Assembly (NCBI GenBank): GCA_903925515.1
Contig: CAIYFP010000162.1
Coordinates: forward strand, 1-14,631
DNA length: 14,631 nt
Direction: 5' to 3'
DNA from: an uncultured Verrucomicrobiota bacterium
Lineage (GTDB): Bacteria > Verrucomicrobiota > Verrucomicrobiia > Limisphaerales > UBA9464
Positions 5,139 to 13,071 of this stretch are shown here, one piece after another. The number at the start of each line of letters is the position of its first letter. Within the stretch, counting starts at the first letter, position 1. The position numbers were made by a program, and so were the translations under genes. The notes beneath the pieces were generated by a model, which was not told the DNA's origin, did no database searches, and worked only from the letters and a program-made list of their open reading frames with translations.

Positions 5139-7559
5139 CTACCGATACAGCAAGTGCCGCGCCCGACGCTCCCCAAACGCCGCCATCCCACGGTCCCGCA
5201 CCGCCACGCACTCGCGCCAGCCCTTCCCCGACCGAATCGCCTCCAACGTCGGACCGTCCCCCAGCAAGCCCGCCGACTTCTCCAGCTTCAGTTCCCCGCC
5301 GTGCATCCCCTGCAACACGCACGCCAACGCCATCCCCATGTCCGAGGCCCGGAACCGGTCGCGCTCCGTCATCACCACCTGCACCCCCCCGCATTCCTTC
5401 CCTTGAAACACGCTCGCAGCCGGCGTGAATCGAACCGGCACGAACCGCACCCCGGCCAACCCCGCCCCGTTCATCGCGGCCGCCAACCTCCGGTCGTCGA
5501 TGTACGGCGCCCCCAGCACCTCGAACGGCGTCCCCGTTCCCCGGCCCACGCTCAACGCGCAAAACTCCAGCACCCCCACCCCCGGATACAACGTCGCCGC
5601 CGTCAGCGACCGCATGTTGGGCGACGGATTCACCCACGGCAGGCCCGTCGCATCATACCAGTCCGCCCGCCGCCATCCCTCGCACGGCACCACCGTCAAC
5701 CGCGCCCCCAATCCCCGCTCCTCGTTGAACATCCGCGCCAGCTCCCCCGCCGTCATCCCGTGCCGCAATGGGATCTCATGCCACGCCACAAAGCTCCGCG
5801 CCCCCGTCAGCACCGGCCCCTCCACCGTCGTCCCGTTCACCGGGTTCACCCGGTCCAGCACCACCATCTCCTTCCCGGCCTTCGCCACCGCCTCAAGGCA
5901 CCCGCCCAACGTCGAGATGTACGTGTAAAAACGGCAGCCAACGTCCTGGATGTCGAACACCAACACGTCCAACCCCGCCAACTGACCCGGGCTCGGCACC
6001 CGCCGGTCCCCGTACAGGCTGTACACCGGCAACCCCGTCTTCTCGTCCCGCCCATCCGCCACCTTCTCGTCCATCACGCCCCGGATCCCATGCTCCGGGC
6101 TGAACAACGCCACCAACCGCACGCCCTCCGCCCCGTGCACAAGGTCGATCGTCGCACGCCTCGCACGATCCCGCCCCGTGTGGTTCGTCACCAACCCCAC
6201 CCGCTTCCCCTTCAACGCCCGGAACCCCTCCCGCGCCCACACGTCCACCCCATTCCAAACCCCGCCCACCTCGCCATCTCCCGGCCCGTCCGCCGCGCCA
6301 CCACCCGTCATCGCCCAATCCCCACCCCCACCCTCGTCGCCCCCCCATCCCGACACCGTCGGCACCGACGGCCACTCCACGTCCGGCAACGCCTCCGCCG
6401 CCAACGTCCCCACACGCCGCCTCAATGACCTCACGTCCCCCGCCTCCGTCGGATGGTTCCGGTTCGACATCATCACCACCGACGTCCCCGTACCCGGGTC
6501 GATCCACATCGACGTGCCCGTCCAGCCCGTGTGCCCGTACGAACCCACCGGGAAATGCGACCCGCGCGGCCCCGCGTACGGCGAGTCGATGTCCCAGCCC
6601 AGCCCACGTCTCGCGACGCCCTCCGGCGTTTGCACCGACGTCATCCGCGACACGGTCTCCCGCCGCAGCACCCGCCGCCCGCCCAGTTCCCCCCCGTTGA
6701 CCAACATCCGGGCAAACCGGCTCACGTCCGACGCCGTCGTGAACAACCCCGCATGCCCCGCCACGCCCCCCATCCGCCGCGCCGTCGGGTCATGCACCAC
6801 CCCTCGCAGCACCGTCCCGTCCCCCGCACGCTCCGTCGGCGCAATCCGCCCCGTGCCAATCCGCCCGCGCCCGCCAGGCCTGAACTCCGTGTCCACCATC
6901 CCCAACGGCCCGTGGATCTCCCGCTGGACGTATCGCTCGAACGACATCCCCGAGACCCGCCGCACTACCTCGCCCAACACGATGAAATTGATGTCCGAAT
7001 AGACAAACCGCTCGCCCGGAGCCTGCGTCAACCCTTGTCCCGCCGCCGCCGTCACCGCCCCGTCCCACCCGGCCCATGTCCCGCCCGCCCCCAATCCCGG
7101 CCGCAGCCCGCTCACGTGGGTCAACAGATGTCGCACCGTCACCGTCTCCTTCCCGTTCGCCTCGAACCCAGGAACGTACCGCGACACCGGTGCCTCAAGG
7201 TCCACACGCCCCTCCTCCCACAACCTCATCACGGCCGGCGTCGTCGCCAACACCTTCGTCAACGATGCCGCGTCAAACACCGTGTCCACCGTCATCCCCT
7301 CCTCCCTCGGCTCCAGTGCGCGCCGTCCGGCCGCATCCTCGTGCACCCGGCCGCCCCGCTCGATTCGCACCACCATGCCCGGCAACCGCCCCGCCGCGAT
7401 GTCGTTCGTCAACGCCGCATGAATCTCCTCCAGCTTGTCCCGGCGAAACGCCGGCGCCACGGCCCGCCGTCCCAGCCCGTGCCCCACGCACCCGGCCCAC
7501 GCAATGCCCACGAGCACCGCCACCCACCGCCATGCGCCCCGTCGCCCCAGCTTCTCCAT
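5139..7559 (-). CDS. Exported AmiE/beta-lactamase-fold serine hydrolase fused to NamZ (DUF1343) exo-muramidase
   Basis: This 806-residue protein joins two enzymes. Residues 40-395 form a class C beta-lactamase/AmiE-type serine hydrolase with SLTK (Ser99, Lys102), YSD at 187-189 and HTG at 343-345. Residues 436-806 form a DUF1343 domain, known in Bacillus subtilis as NamZ (family GH171), which removes MurNAc from the non-reducing end of peptidoglycan fragments. Seen there are GLVTNHTGRD, LFSPEHGIRG (Glu489), VFDIQDVGCRFYTY and LDRVNPVNG. A Gly/Asp-rich linker (about 400-435) joins them. The N-terminus has a hydrophobic segment ending in AGC (Cys24), so it is probably a lipoprotein, although Trp at position -3 is unusual. 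I chose ATG 7559 because the signal sequence begins there and GGGAG lies 11 bases upstream; the frame is open to 7787 but that part is low quality. In B. subtilis amiE, nagZ and namZ are neighbours in a MurNAc-recycling operon, which supports the role given. No transporter or murQ is in view. Confidence 0.92.
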   Translation of the reverse strand: MEKLGRRGAWRWVAVLVGIAWAGCVGHGLGRRAVAPAFRRDKLEEIHAALTNDIAAGRLPGMVVRIERGGRVHEDAAGRRALEPREEGMTVDTVFDAASLTKVLATTPAVMRLWEEGRVDLEAPVSRYVPGFEANGKETVTVRHLLTHVSGLRPGLGAGGTWAGWDGAVTAAAGQGLTQAPGERFVYSDINFIVLGEVVRRVSGMSFERYVQREIHGPLGMVDTEFRPGGRGRIGTGRIAPTERAGDGTVLRGVVHDPTARRMGGVAGHAGLFTTASDVSRFARMLVNGGELGGRRVLRRETVSRMTSVQTPEGVARRGLGWDIDSPYAGPRGSHFPVGSYGHTGWTGTSMWIDPGTGTSVVMMSNRNHPTEAGDVRSLRRRVGTLAAEALPDVEWPSVPTVSGWGGDEGGGGDWAMTGGGAADGPGDGEVGGVWNGVDVWAREGFRALKGKRVGLVTNHTGRDRARRATIDLVHGAEGVRLVALFSPEHGIRGVMDEKVADGRDEKTGLPVYSLYGDRRVPSPGQLAGLDVLVFDIQDVGCRFYTYISTLGGCLEAVAKAGKEMVVLDRVNPVNGTTVEGPVLTGARSFVAWHEIPLRHGMTAGELARMFNEERGLGARLTVVPCEGWRRADWYDATGLPWVNPSPNMRSLTAATLYPGVGVLEFCALSVGRGTGTPFEVLGAPYIDDRRLAAAMNGAGLAGVRFVPVRFTPAASVFQGKECGGVQVVMTERDRFRASDMGMALACVLQGMHGGELKLEKSAGLLGDGPTLEAIRSGKGWRECVAVRDRGMAAFGERRARHLLYR

Positions 7560-7570
7560 CCGGCAATCTT

Positions 7571-7575
7571 CTCCC
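7571..7575 (-). promoter_or_regulatory. Ribosome-binding site of the fused hydrolase gene
   Basis: GGGAG on the minus strand, followed by AAG, sits 11 bases before ATG 7559. The spacing is a little long, but no other in-frame start nearby has a better site, and this start begins the signal sequence. Confidence 0.5.
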
Positions 7576-7675
7576 GTCCACCCGCCGCATGTCACGCCCT
7601 GCCCTCGCCCACCCATGCCCTGTCGCAACCCCCAGTGTCGTGTCTCACAAATGGCTGGTGTTTCGCCGCGAGGGA

Positions 7676-7756
7676 TTTTCGTGTCCCACGAGGCGCGAGT
7701 GACGAGCAGACCCGCAGAGGCCTGTGAGGAGCGATCCACGACGTGGGACGCGAAAA
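7676..7756. repeat. 15-base inverted repeat with 51-base loop
   Basis: TTTTCGTGTCCCACG at 7676-7690 pairs with CGTGGGACGCGAAAA at 7742-7756: 14 Watson-Crick pairs and one G-T pair, with 51 bases between. It lies outside any credible gene and directly abuts a second hairpin. It may be a structured RNA, a REP-like element or a small mobile relic. Confidence 0.65.
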
Positions 7757-7761
7757 GAGCT

Positions 7762-7800
7762 GCGGCCCTTCGGCTTGCTCCACGCAAGCCCCGGGGCCGC
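7762..7800. repeat. Two-tier GC-rich hairpin
   Basis: The outer stem GCGGCCC (7762-7768) / GGGCCGC (7794-7800) and inner stem GGCTTGC (7772-7778) / GCAAGCC (7784-7790) are separated by a symmetric 3x3 internal loop and closed by the loop TCCAC. All 14 stem pairs are Watson-Crick. The + strand continues with CAAAATCC, so there is no T-run. The minus strand continues with AGCTCTTTTC, a poor T-run, so it is a weak terminator candidate at best. Confidence 0.65.
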
Positions 7801-7957
7801 CAAAATCCAACTTGCCTGTTCGCCGCTTAGGGGGTTCCCTCCTCCCAGCGTTTTCCAGCCATGGTCAAGAACCCGGGATGGGTGCGCCCCGGCGAGCCGC
7901 TCGTCTCCACGCCACGACCACGATGCAAGGCACATTCGCATCGGGACTCGGGGGGAG

Positions 7958-8003
7958 GTGGACGAGCCTCGGCAGGGGTGCCCCGCCCCTGATGATCGTC
8001 CAC
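7958..8003 (+). repeat. Hairpin in the probable 5' leader of the TonB-dependent receptor
   Basis: GTGGACGA (7958-7965) pairs with TCGTCCAC (7996-8003), and inside it CAGGGG (7973-7978) pairs with CCCCTG (7986-7991). The structure ends 69 bases before the receptor start, where a leader regulatory element would sit. No T-run follows it. Whether it is transcribed is unknown. Confidence 0.5.
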
Positions 8004-8057
8004 GATGGAAACGGGCCGCGCGAGCAGGCCATGTCACCACGTCAAAACGACAGTCAC

Positions 8058-8065
8058 GAAGAGAG
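8058..8065 (+). promoter_or_regulatory. Ribosome-binding site of the TonB-dependent receptor
   Basis: The purine run GAAGAGAG lies 7 bases before ATG 8073. This decides the start: the frame is open back to 7743, and an ATG at 8031 also exists, but neither has such a site nor directly begins the signal peptide. Confidence 0.65.
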
Positions 8066-8072
8066 CAACTAC

Positions 8073-10967
8073 ATGAACCTCAACCTTGAACAAATTCGCC
8101 GCGCGGACTCCGCGCGCCGCATGTTGACCCTCGGCCTTGGCGCGCAATTGCTCGCCGGGGTCGCCGTCGCCCAAGAGACCCCCAACGTTGCCCGCCAGAA
8201 CATCACGGGCACCCGCCTCACGGCGGCCGAAGTCGAGGGTGCGCTTTCCGTCACCGCCGTGGACACGACCACGCCCATGAACTCGGGCTTCCCCACGCTG
8301 GGTGACATCCTCCGCGTCAAGCTCCCGCAACTCGCCGGCCCCGGCATCGTCAACGAGGCCTTCGCCAACGGCGGCGACGGCAGCTCCACCATCTCCCTCC
8401 GCGGCCTCCCCGCCAACGCCACCCTCGTCCTCGTCAACGGACGCCGCGTCTCCACCGAGGACCTCAACCTTCTCCCCGAGGCCGCCATCGAGCGCATCGA
8501 CGTCCTCAACGACGGCGCCTCCCCCATCTACGGCAACGACGCCGTCGCGGGCGTGGTCAACGTCGTCCTCCGCCAGAACTTCAACGGGCTCCGGATCTCC
8601 TCGTCCTACGGCAACACCTTCGACACCGACGTCGGCCAGCGCCGCTTCCAAATCTTGTGGGGCACCTCGACCGAGAACACCTCGATCGTGTTCTCCGGCG
8701 ACTACACGGCGGCGAACTCGATGTTCTCCGTGGACCGCGAGCGCTCGCGCCCGCTGCCCAACGCCGTCTCCGGCACCTCCAACCCCGGCTTGTTCTTCAA
8801 CCCCGCCCCCGGCGCGGGCAATACCGCCCTCCGCTGGCGCCTGAACGTGACCCCGGGCACGGCCTCCGGCCTGACCAACGCCGCCCAGATCCCGGCCGGC
8901 TTCAACCCCATGGCCACCATCAACACGGCCGGCATGACCTCCTCCCAGGCCATTGCCGCGCGCAATGCGGAGGAGGCCCGCCTCAACGGCATCCTCGGGC
9001 CGAACTCGCCCGTCCTGTACGGCCCGAACGCCGTCTTGTTCCCAGGCGGCCAACCCGGCTTCCCATTCGGCTTCTACACCGTGGTGTATCGGCCTTACGA
9101 GCGATACAACGCCAACGCCTCCGTCAACCACAAGATCTTCGGAGAAAACCTCGAGGTGTTCGCCAACGCCTACTACGTCCGCAACCAGTCGTTCAACCAG
9201 CTCGCCCCCTCCCCGCTCGCCGGCCAGACGCTGCCCACCAGCAACTACTGGTACCAGCAGGTGTTCGGCGCCCAGGCCACCGGGCCCCTCCGCTTCAGCT
9301 ATCGCCCCGTTGAGTTCGGCCCTCGCCAAACCTTCACCGACTTCGAGACCTTCCACAACGTGGTCGGACTCAAGGGCCGCATCAACGAGTCGTCCTGGAA
9401 GTGGGAGACCGCCTTCATGTACGACCGCTCCACCGTCGTCGAGCGCCAGACCGGCGGCGTCGTCGGGGCCAATTACGACAAGCTCCTCGCCGACAGCTCG
9501 GCCAATGCCTTCAACGTGTTCGGCTACACCCCCATCGGCGGCTCCTCCCTCGTCGTGCCCGGCGCAACCCTCTCCTCGCTCTCGGGCACCGCGTATTCTT
9601 ACTCGGCCGACAGCATCTTCCTCGGCGACGCCCATGTGGGCGGCCAGGTGTTTGACCTGCCGGCCGGCGCGGTCGAGGCCACCCTCGGCGGCGAGTATCG
9701 CCAGGTGAAGGGCTCCTTCGAGCCCGACGTCGCCATCCAGAACGGCCTCATCCGGCCCTTCAACGTGGTCCAGCCGCTCATCGCCTCCCGCGACATCCAC
9801 TCGTTCTTCGGCGAGTTGTCCATCCCGATCCTGAGCAAGGACCAAGACGTGCCGCTCGTGCACTCCTTCAACGTCGCCACGGCCGGCCGTTACGAGAGCT
9901 TCTCCGACGTCGGCGTCACCGGCTACAAGCCCGCCGTCAACTTCCGTTGGCAGCCCATCGACAAGCAACTCACCATCCGCGGCTCCTATGCCCAAGGCTA
10001 CATCGCCCCGGGCTTCGGCTCCCTCTACCAACTGCCCGGACAGGACTTCACCGAGCTCTACAACCCGATCACCAAGGAGCGCAAGCAACCCGAGGAAGCC
10101 GTCCTCACCATCGGCAATCCCCGGCTCAAGCCCACCGACTCCGAGACCTTCCTGATCGGCTTCATCGCCTCCCCGGACAAGCTCAAGGGCTTCTCCGCCG
10201 GCGCCAGCTACTACCGCATCCAGCAAACCGGCATCCCGTTCGCCTCCGCCCAGTACGTCGTCAACCAGTGGTTCGCCAACGGCGGCACCAGCAATCCCAA
10301 CAATCCGTTCGGTGCCAACGCCGGCATCAGCGCCGCCAACCCGCTCGGCGCCCAGGTCGAGCTCAACCCCCTCGGCGACCTCTACCAGGTCCGCAACGTC
10401 GGCGCCATCAACTCCGGCACCCGCACCACCGACGGCATCGACCTCCAACTCGGCCAGGAGTTCAAGACCGATGTCGGCACCTTCGGCATCACCGGCAATG
10501 CCACCCGCATCCTGACCTTCGAGCAGGAGAACTTCCCAGGCTCCGGCGCCGTGGATTACCTCGGCAAGTACTGGGCCCCAGGCGCCGCGCTCGAGGACGC
10601 CGGGTTCCCGGAGTGGCGCTCCAACCTCACCGTGTCGTACCAATACGACCGCTACTCCGTCGCCTTCGCGTGGAACTACACCGACGGCTACAAGGAAAAC
10701 GTCAACGGCGGCATCTCGCCCGCCGACTTTGACCCCAGCAACCCCGACAACGCCGGCGCGCTCGCGGACGTCTCGTCCTACCAGACGTTCGACCTGCGCC
10801 TCACCTACAAGATCCACAAGGTCGAGGCCGACTTCACCTTCGGCATCAACAACCTCCTCGACGAGGCCCCTCCGGTCGTCCAAAGCACCTTCGGCGACGG
10901 CTATGACCGCCGCCTCACCGACATCCGCGGCCGTCAGTGGTTCGTCCAGCTGAGCCGCCAGTTCTAG
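8073..10967 (+). CDS. TonB-dependent outer-membrane receptor
   Basis: This 964-residue protein is an energy-coupled outer-membrane channel that imports a specific large ligand using the TonB-ExbB-ExbD system. A signal peptide (about 1-33, hydrophobic core MLTLGLGAQLLAGVAVA, cleavage before QE) is followed by a plug domain at about 40-170. Plug signatures are ITGTRLTAAEVEG near 44-56, STISLRGLPANATLVLVNGRRV at 105-126, and AAIERIDVLNDGASPIYGNDAVAGVVNVV at 138-166. The rest is a beta-barrel with alternating aromatic strands, ending in phenylalanine (WFVQLSRQF), the usual signal for outer-membrane assembly. There is no N-terminal STN domain, so no sigma/anti-sigma signalling is expected. The ITGTRL start resembles the VTGSRI type of receptors common in Caulobacter-like bacteria. 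The ligand is not predictable: no sugar-binding partner (SusD), hydrolase or siderophore gene is adjacent on this strand. The gene stands alone, with a strong ribosome-binding site before it and an intrinsic terminator after it. Confidence 0.96.
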   Translation: MNLNLEQIRRADSARRMLTLGLGAQLLAGVAVAQETPNVARQNITGTRLTAAEVEGALSVTAVDTTTPMNSGFPTLGDILRVKLPQLAGPGIVNEAFANGGDGSSTISLRGLPANATLVLVNGRRVSTEDLNLLPEAAIERIDVLNDGASPIYGNDAVAGVVNVVLRQNFNGLRISSSYGNTFDTDVGQRRFQILWGTSTENTSIVFSGDYTAANSMFSVDRERSRPLPNAVSGTSNPGLFFNPAPGAGNTALRWRLNVTPGTASGLTNAAQIPAGFNPMATINTAGMTSSQAIAARNAEEARLNGILGPNSPVLYGPNAVLFPGGQPGFPFGFYTVVYRPYERYNANASVNHKIFGENLEVFANAYYVRNQSFNQLAPSPLAGQTLPTSNYWYQQVFGAQATGPLRFSYRPVEFGPRQTFTDFETFHNVVGLKGRINESSWKWETAFMYDRSTVVERQTGGVVGANYDKLLADSSANAFNVFGYTPIGGSSLVVPGATLSSLSGTAYSYSADSIFLGDAHVGGQVFDLPAGAVEATLGGEYRQVKGSFEPDVAIQNGLIRPFNVVQPLIASRDIHSFFGELSIPILSKDQDVPLVHSFNVATAGRYESFSDVGVTGYKPAVNFRWQPIDKQLTIRGSYAQGYIAPGFGSLYQLPGQDFTELYNPITKERKQPEEAVLTIGNPRLKPTDSETFLIGFIASPDKLKGFSAGASYYRIQQTGIPFASAQYVVNQWFANGGTSNPNNPFGANAGISAANPLGAQVELNPLGDLYQVRNVGAINSGTRTTDGIDLQLGQEFKTDVGTFGITGNATRILTFEQENFPGSGAVDYLGKYWAPGAALEDAGFPEWRSNLTVSYQYDRYSVAFAWNYTDGYKENVNGGISPADFDPSNPDNAGALADVSSYQTFDLRLTYKIHKVEADFTFGINNLLDEAPPVVQSTFGDGYDRRLTDIRGRQWFVQLSRQF

Positions 10968-10986
10968 GAACGACCTCTCCCTTCAG

Positions 10987-11019
10987 GGCCGATCCCGCAC
11001 CCGTGGGGTCGGCCTTTTT
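10987..11019 (+). terminator. Intrinsic terminator after the TonB-dependent receptor
   Basis: The stem GGCCGATCCC (10987-10996) / GGGGTCGGCC (11005-11014) has ten pairs including one G-T, an 8-base loop, and is followed at once by TTTTT (11015-11019). It starts 19 bases after the receptor stop. This is the clearest regulatory signal in the window. Confidence 0.9.
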
Positions 11020-11199
11020 GTTTCCCCGACATGCCCCTCAGGGCAGGGACAGGTCCCTCGACCCGAGCAAGGGCTGGCGCCTCGCCGCGTCGGCCACGGC
11101 ACGCGACCCGCATTGGCCCGCCCCATTGCAGGCGCCAACGTCTCGCCAAGTCGAGGCCGTCGAAGGCCCCTTTCCGCGCACCACGCGCGCCGACCTTCC

Positions 11200-11955
11200 C
11201 TACGCCGGCAGGAATACGTCCCCCAAGGGGTCGAACGACTCGTCACAGAAGCCAAGGTGCGAGTGCCGACGCCAGCCCTCCGCCCATTCGATGCCGCCAC
11301 CACAGGCCCGCGCCACCTCCCGCGACATCCCGTCCATTGCCAGCAGGTACGAGTCCATCCCTTGGCTCCGGTCCAGCCACTCCTTCTGGCTCGCATGACA
11401 TGCCAGCGCCTCGCGCTTCAGCCCGTGATGCAGCGTCGTGTCCACGTATCCGTCCGCCCTCACCTCGCGCCCCATCCCGTCGCGCAATCCATGCGGCAAG
11501 GCATGGTAAATCCGCACCGGCCAGTCCCCGGCAGGCTCCGGCGGCTCCGTCACGAGGTTCGGCATCCCGCGCGCAAACGCCGCCGTCACGGCCAACCGTG
11601 ACACCACCATGTGGTCCTCCATGTAGTCCTCCGGCGAGTGCGTCAGGATCACCGAAGGCCGCGCCCGCCGCACCACCGCCGCCACCCGCTGGATCATCGC
11701 CGCGTCATAGAACACCCCAAGGTCTGGAGCGCACGGCGCATGCCAGGTCGCGCCCATCAATGCCGCCGACGCCCTCGCCTCGCGCGCCCGCATCGCCTCC
11801 AACTCCGGCCCCGGGATCGTCGCCGACCCAAGGTTCCCCGTGCACACGTTGAAGCAGTGCAAGCCCCAGCCCCGCCCCCGCATCGCCAGCATCGTGCCGG
11901 CCATGCAGAACTCGATGTCGTCCGGGTGCGCCGCGATGGCCAAGATCGATGGCAT
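11200..11955 (-). CDS. PIG-L (LmbE-like) family deacetylase
   Basis: This 251-residue protein belongs to the zinc-dependent PIG-L/LmbE family, which removes N-acetyl groups from amino sugars and their conjugates. The N-terminal AHPDDIE (His10, Asp12 and Asp13) and HSPEDYMEDH at 106-115 (His115) supply the zinc ligands and the general base; by analogy with MshB these would be His10, Asp13 and His115, with Asp12 as base. No signal peptide is present, so it acts in the cytoplasm. The gene begins 9 bases after the oxidoreductase stop, and its ribosome-binding site GAGGAG overlaps that stop, so the two are very probably translated together. The pairing suggests the two enzymes act on one acetylated sugar or glycoside, but the substrate cannot be read. 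The gene is convergent with the receptor; I see no clear terminator for it in 11020-11199. Confidence 0.93.
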   Translation of the reverse strand: MPSILAIAAHPDDIEFCMAGTMLAMRGRGWGLHCFNVCTGNLGSATIPGPELEAMRAREARASAALMGATWHAPCAPDLGVFYDAAMIQRVAAVVRRARPSVILTHSPEDYMEDHMVVSRLAVTAAFARGMPNLVTEPPEPAGDWPVRIYHALPHGLRDGMGREVRADGYVDTTLHHGLKREALACHASQKEWLDRSQGMDSYLLAMDGMSREVARACGGGIEWAEGWRRHSHLGFCDESFDPLGDVFLPA

Positions 11956-11960
11956 CGGCT

Positions 11961-11966
11961 CTCCTC
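11961..11966 (-). promoter_or_regulatory. Ribosome-binding site of the PIG-L gene, overlapping the upstream stop
   Basis: GAGGAG on the minus strand lies 5 bases before ATG 11955. Its first two bases are part of the TGA stop (11967-11965) of the oxidoreductase gene. This fixes the start and supports translational coupling. Confidence 0.75.
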
Positions 11967-12993
11967 AGGCCAACGCCACAGGCCGCCCCGTCCGCGCCGA
12001 CTCGTCCGCCGCAAAGATCACTCGGTGCGTCCGCAACGCGTCCGCAAGGCTCGTCAACGACATCTCCCGCCCCTCCCGCACCGCCCGGAAGAACGCCTCG
12101 AACTGCGTCTGGTACGGGTGGTCCTTCACGTCCCCGGAATCCACCGGCGCAAACGACAACTGGCTCCACCTCCCCTTGTCCAGCCCCGCCACGCGCGTCG
12201 AGTGAAACCGGTTGTCCAGAAGGCTCCCCTCCGAACCCACAAGGTGCGTGTGGAAATAGTACGGCTGCATGCAGTCGATCACCGAAGCCGTCTTCCCCAC
12301 CCGCCCGTCCCGGAACCGCACCAGCGTCGCCGACGTCGTCTCGTACTCGTACCCCTTGAAGTGCTCGCTTCGCGAACGCGCCCCGTAGCTGTGCACCTCC
12401 GCCACGTCCGTTCCCATGCAAAGCAACAGCGCGTCCATCGCATGGCACCCCGCAGACAACAGGCTCGAGCCGCCCCCGCTCTTCAGCGTGTTCCAACGAT
12501 ACTGCCCGTACCACGGCCCAATCCCGTGGTAATAGTCCACCTCCCCGTAGTGCACCTCCCCCAGCAACCCCGAGTCCAGCAACGACCGCGTCGCAAGGAA
12601 CTGCGCCGAGTACCGGCACTCGAAGCACACGCACGTCAGAACGCCCGCCTCCGCCACCGCGTCCCGCACCGACTCGCAGTCGTCCCATGACAACGCCACC
12701 GGCTTCTCAAGGATGATGTGCTTGCCCGCGCGCGCCGCCGCCCGGGCATGCTCCGCGTGAAGCCACGGGTACGAGCAGATGCTCACCACATCCACCGAGT
12801 CGTCCGCCAACAGGTCCTCAAGCCGGGCGTGAACCCGCATCCCGTGCCCGTGCCGCGCCATCAACGCCGCCTCGTCCAGCGGCCGCGCCGAATGCACCGC
12901 CACCACCCGCGCCATCCCGGTCGCCTCGATCGCCGCGATGTGCGCCGTCGCCACCCACCCATACCCAATGATGCCGACCCTCAACGTGTTCAT
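11965..12993 (-). CDS. Gfo/Idh/MocA family NAD(P)-dependent oxidoreductase
   Basis: This 342-residue protein has the two-domain layout of the family, whose members oxidise or reduce sugars, inositols and sugar derivatives. The N-terminal Rossmann fold starts with LRVGIIGYGWVATAH (GxGxxA at 10-15). EKP at 96-98 carries the usual catalytic lysine. The C-terminal domain holds GGG at 173-175 followed by GCHAMD (His184, Asp187), matching the family's second active-site motif. It has no twin-arginine or Sec signal, so it is cytoplasmic. ATG 12993 is preferred because the fold starts right after it; GTG 13002, three codons earlier, is possible, and GGAGG lies 13 bases before it. The gene lies 78 bases downstream of recF in a very G-rich leader and ends just before the PIG-L gene. 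The substrate is unknown; the pairing with a deacetylase points to an amino-sugar derivative. Confidence 0.95.
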   Translation of the reverse strand: MNTLRVGIIGYGWVATAHIAAIEATGMARVVAVHSARPLDEAALMARHGHGMRVHARLEDLLADDSVDVVSICSYPWLHAEHARAAARAGKHIILEKPVALSWDDCESVRDAVAEAGVLTCVCFECRYSAQFLATRSLLDSGLLGEVHYGEVDYYHGIGPWYGQYRWNTLKSGGGSSLLSAGCHAMDALLLCMGTDVAEVHSYGARSRSEHFKGYEYETTSATLVRFRDGRVGKTASVIDCMQPYYFHTHLVGSEGSLLDNRFHSTRVAGLDKGRWSQLSFAPVDSGDVKDHPYQTQFEAFFRAVREGREMSLTSLADALRTHRVIFAADESARTGRPVALA

Positions 12994-13005
12994 GGAATGC
13001 ACCGA

Positions 13006-13069
13006 CCCTGCCCCACCTCCCCCCGCCCCGTGAAGCCTCTTCCCCTCCCGCCCCCGCCCCCCACCCCCC
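13006..13069 (-). promoter_or_regulatory. Two G-quadruplex-type G-run clusters between recF and the oxidoreductase gene
   Basis: Read on the minus strand, 13069-13042 contains five G-runs of 6, 6, 5, 3 and 4 separated by single bases. Then 13029-13006 contains runs of 4, 6, 4 and 3 separated by 1 to 4 bases, with the last three partly overlapping the likely ribosome-binding region. Both fit the classical quadruplex pattern. They would be in the mRNA if recF and the oxidoreductase share a transcript. Formation is not shown by sequence alone. Confidence 0.5.
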
Positions 13070-13071
13070 GC

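Larger units (their letters stand above)
7560..8072. other. Divergent spacer with hairpin-forming elements
   Basis: These 513 bases separate the fused hydrolase (-) and the TonB-dependent receptor (+). Open frames extend into it from both genes, but the translations are Arg/Pro/Ser-rich and start before the evident signal peptides, so I treat it as non-coding. It holds three inverted repeats, at 7676-7756, 7762-7800 and 7958-8003. Both promoters should lie here; I find no convincing sigma-70 pair. Confidence 0.65.

Noticed and set aside
5067..6428. 453-codon open frame on the plus strand, opposite the fused hydrolase
   Set aside because: The product is dominated by Arg, Pro and His, typical of an antisense reading of high-GC DNA. 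The minus-strand gene has clear catalytic motifs.
8034..10883. 949-codon open frame on the minus strand, opposite the TonB-dependent receptor
   Set aside because: The translation is a Val/Gly/Asp/Glu/Ala-rich shadow with no domain. Long antisense frames are expected where codon third positions are nearly all G or C, and the receptor is certain.
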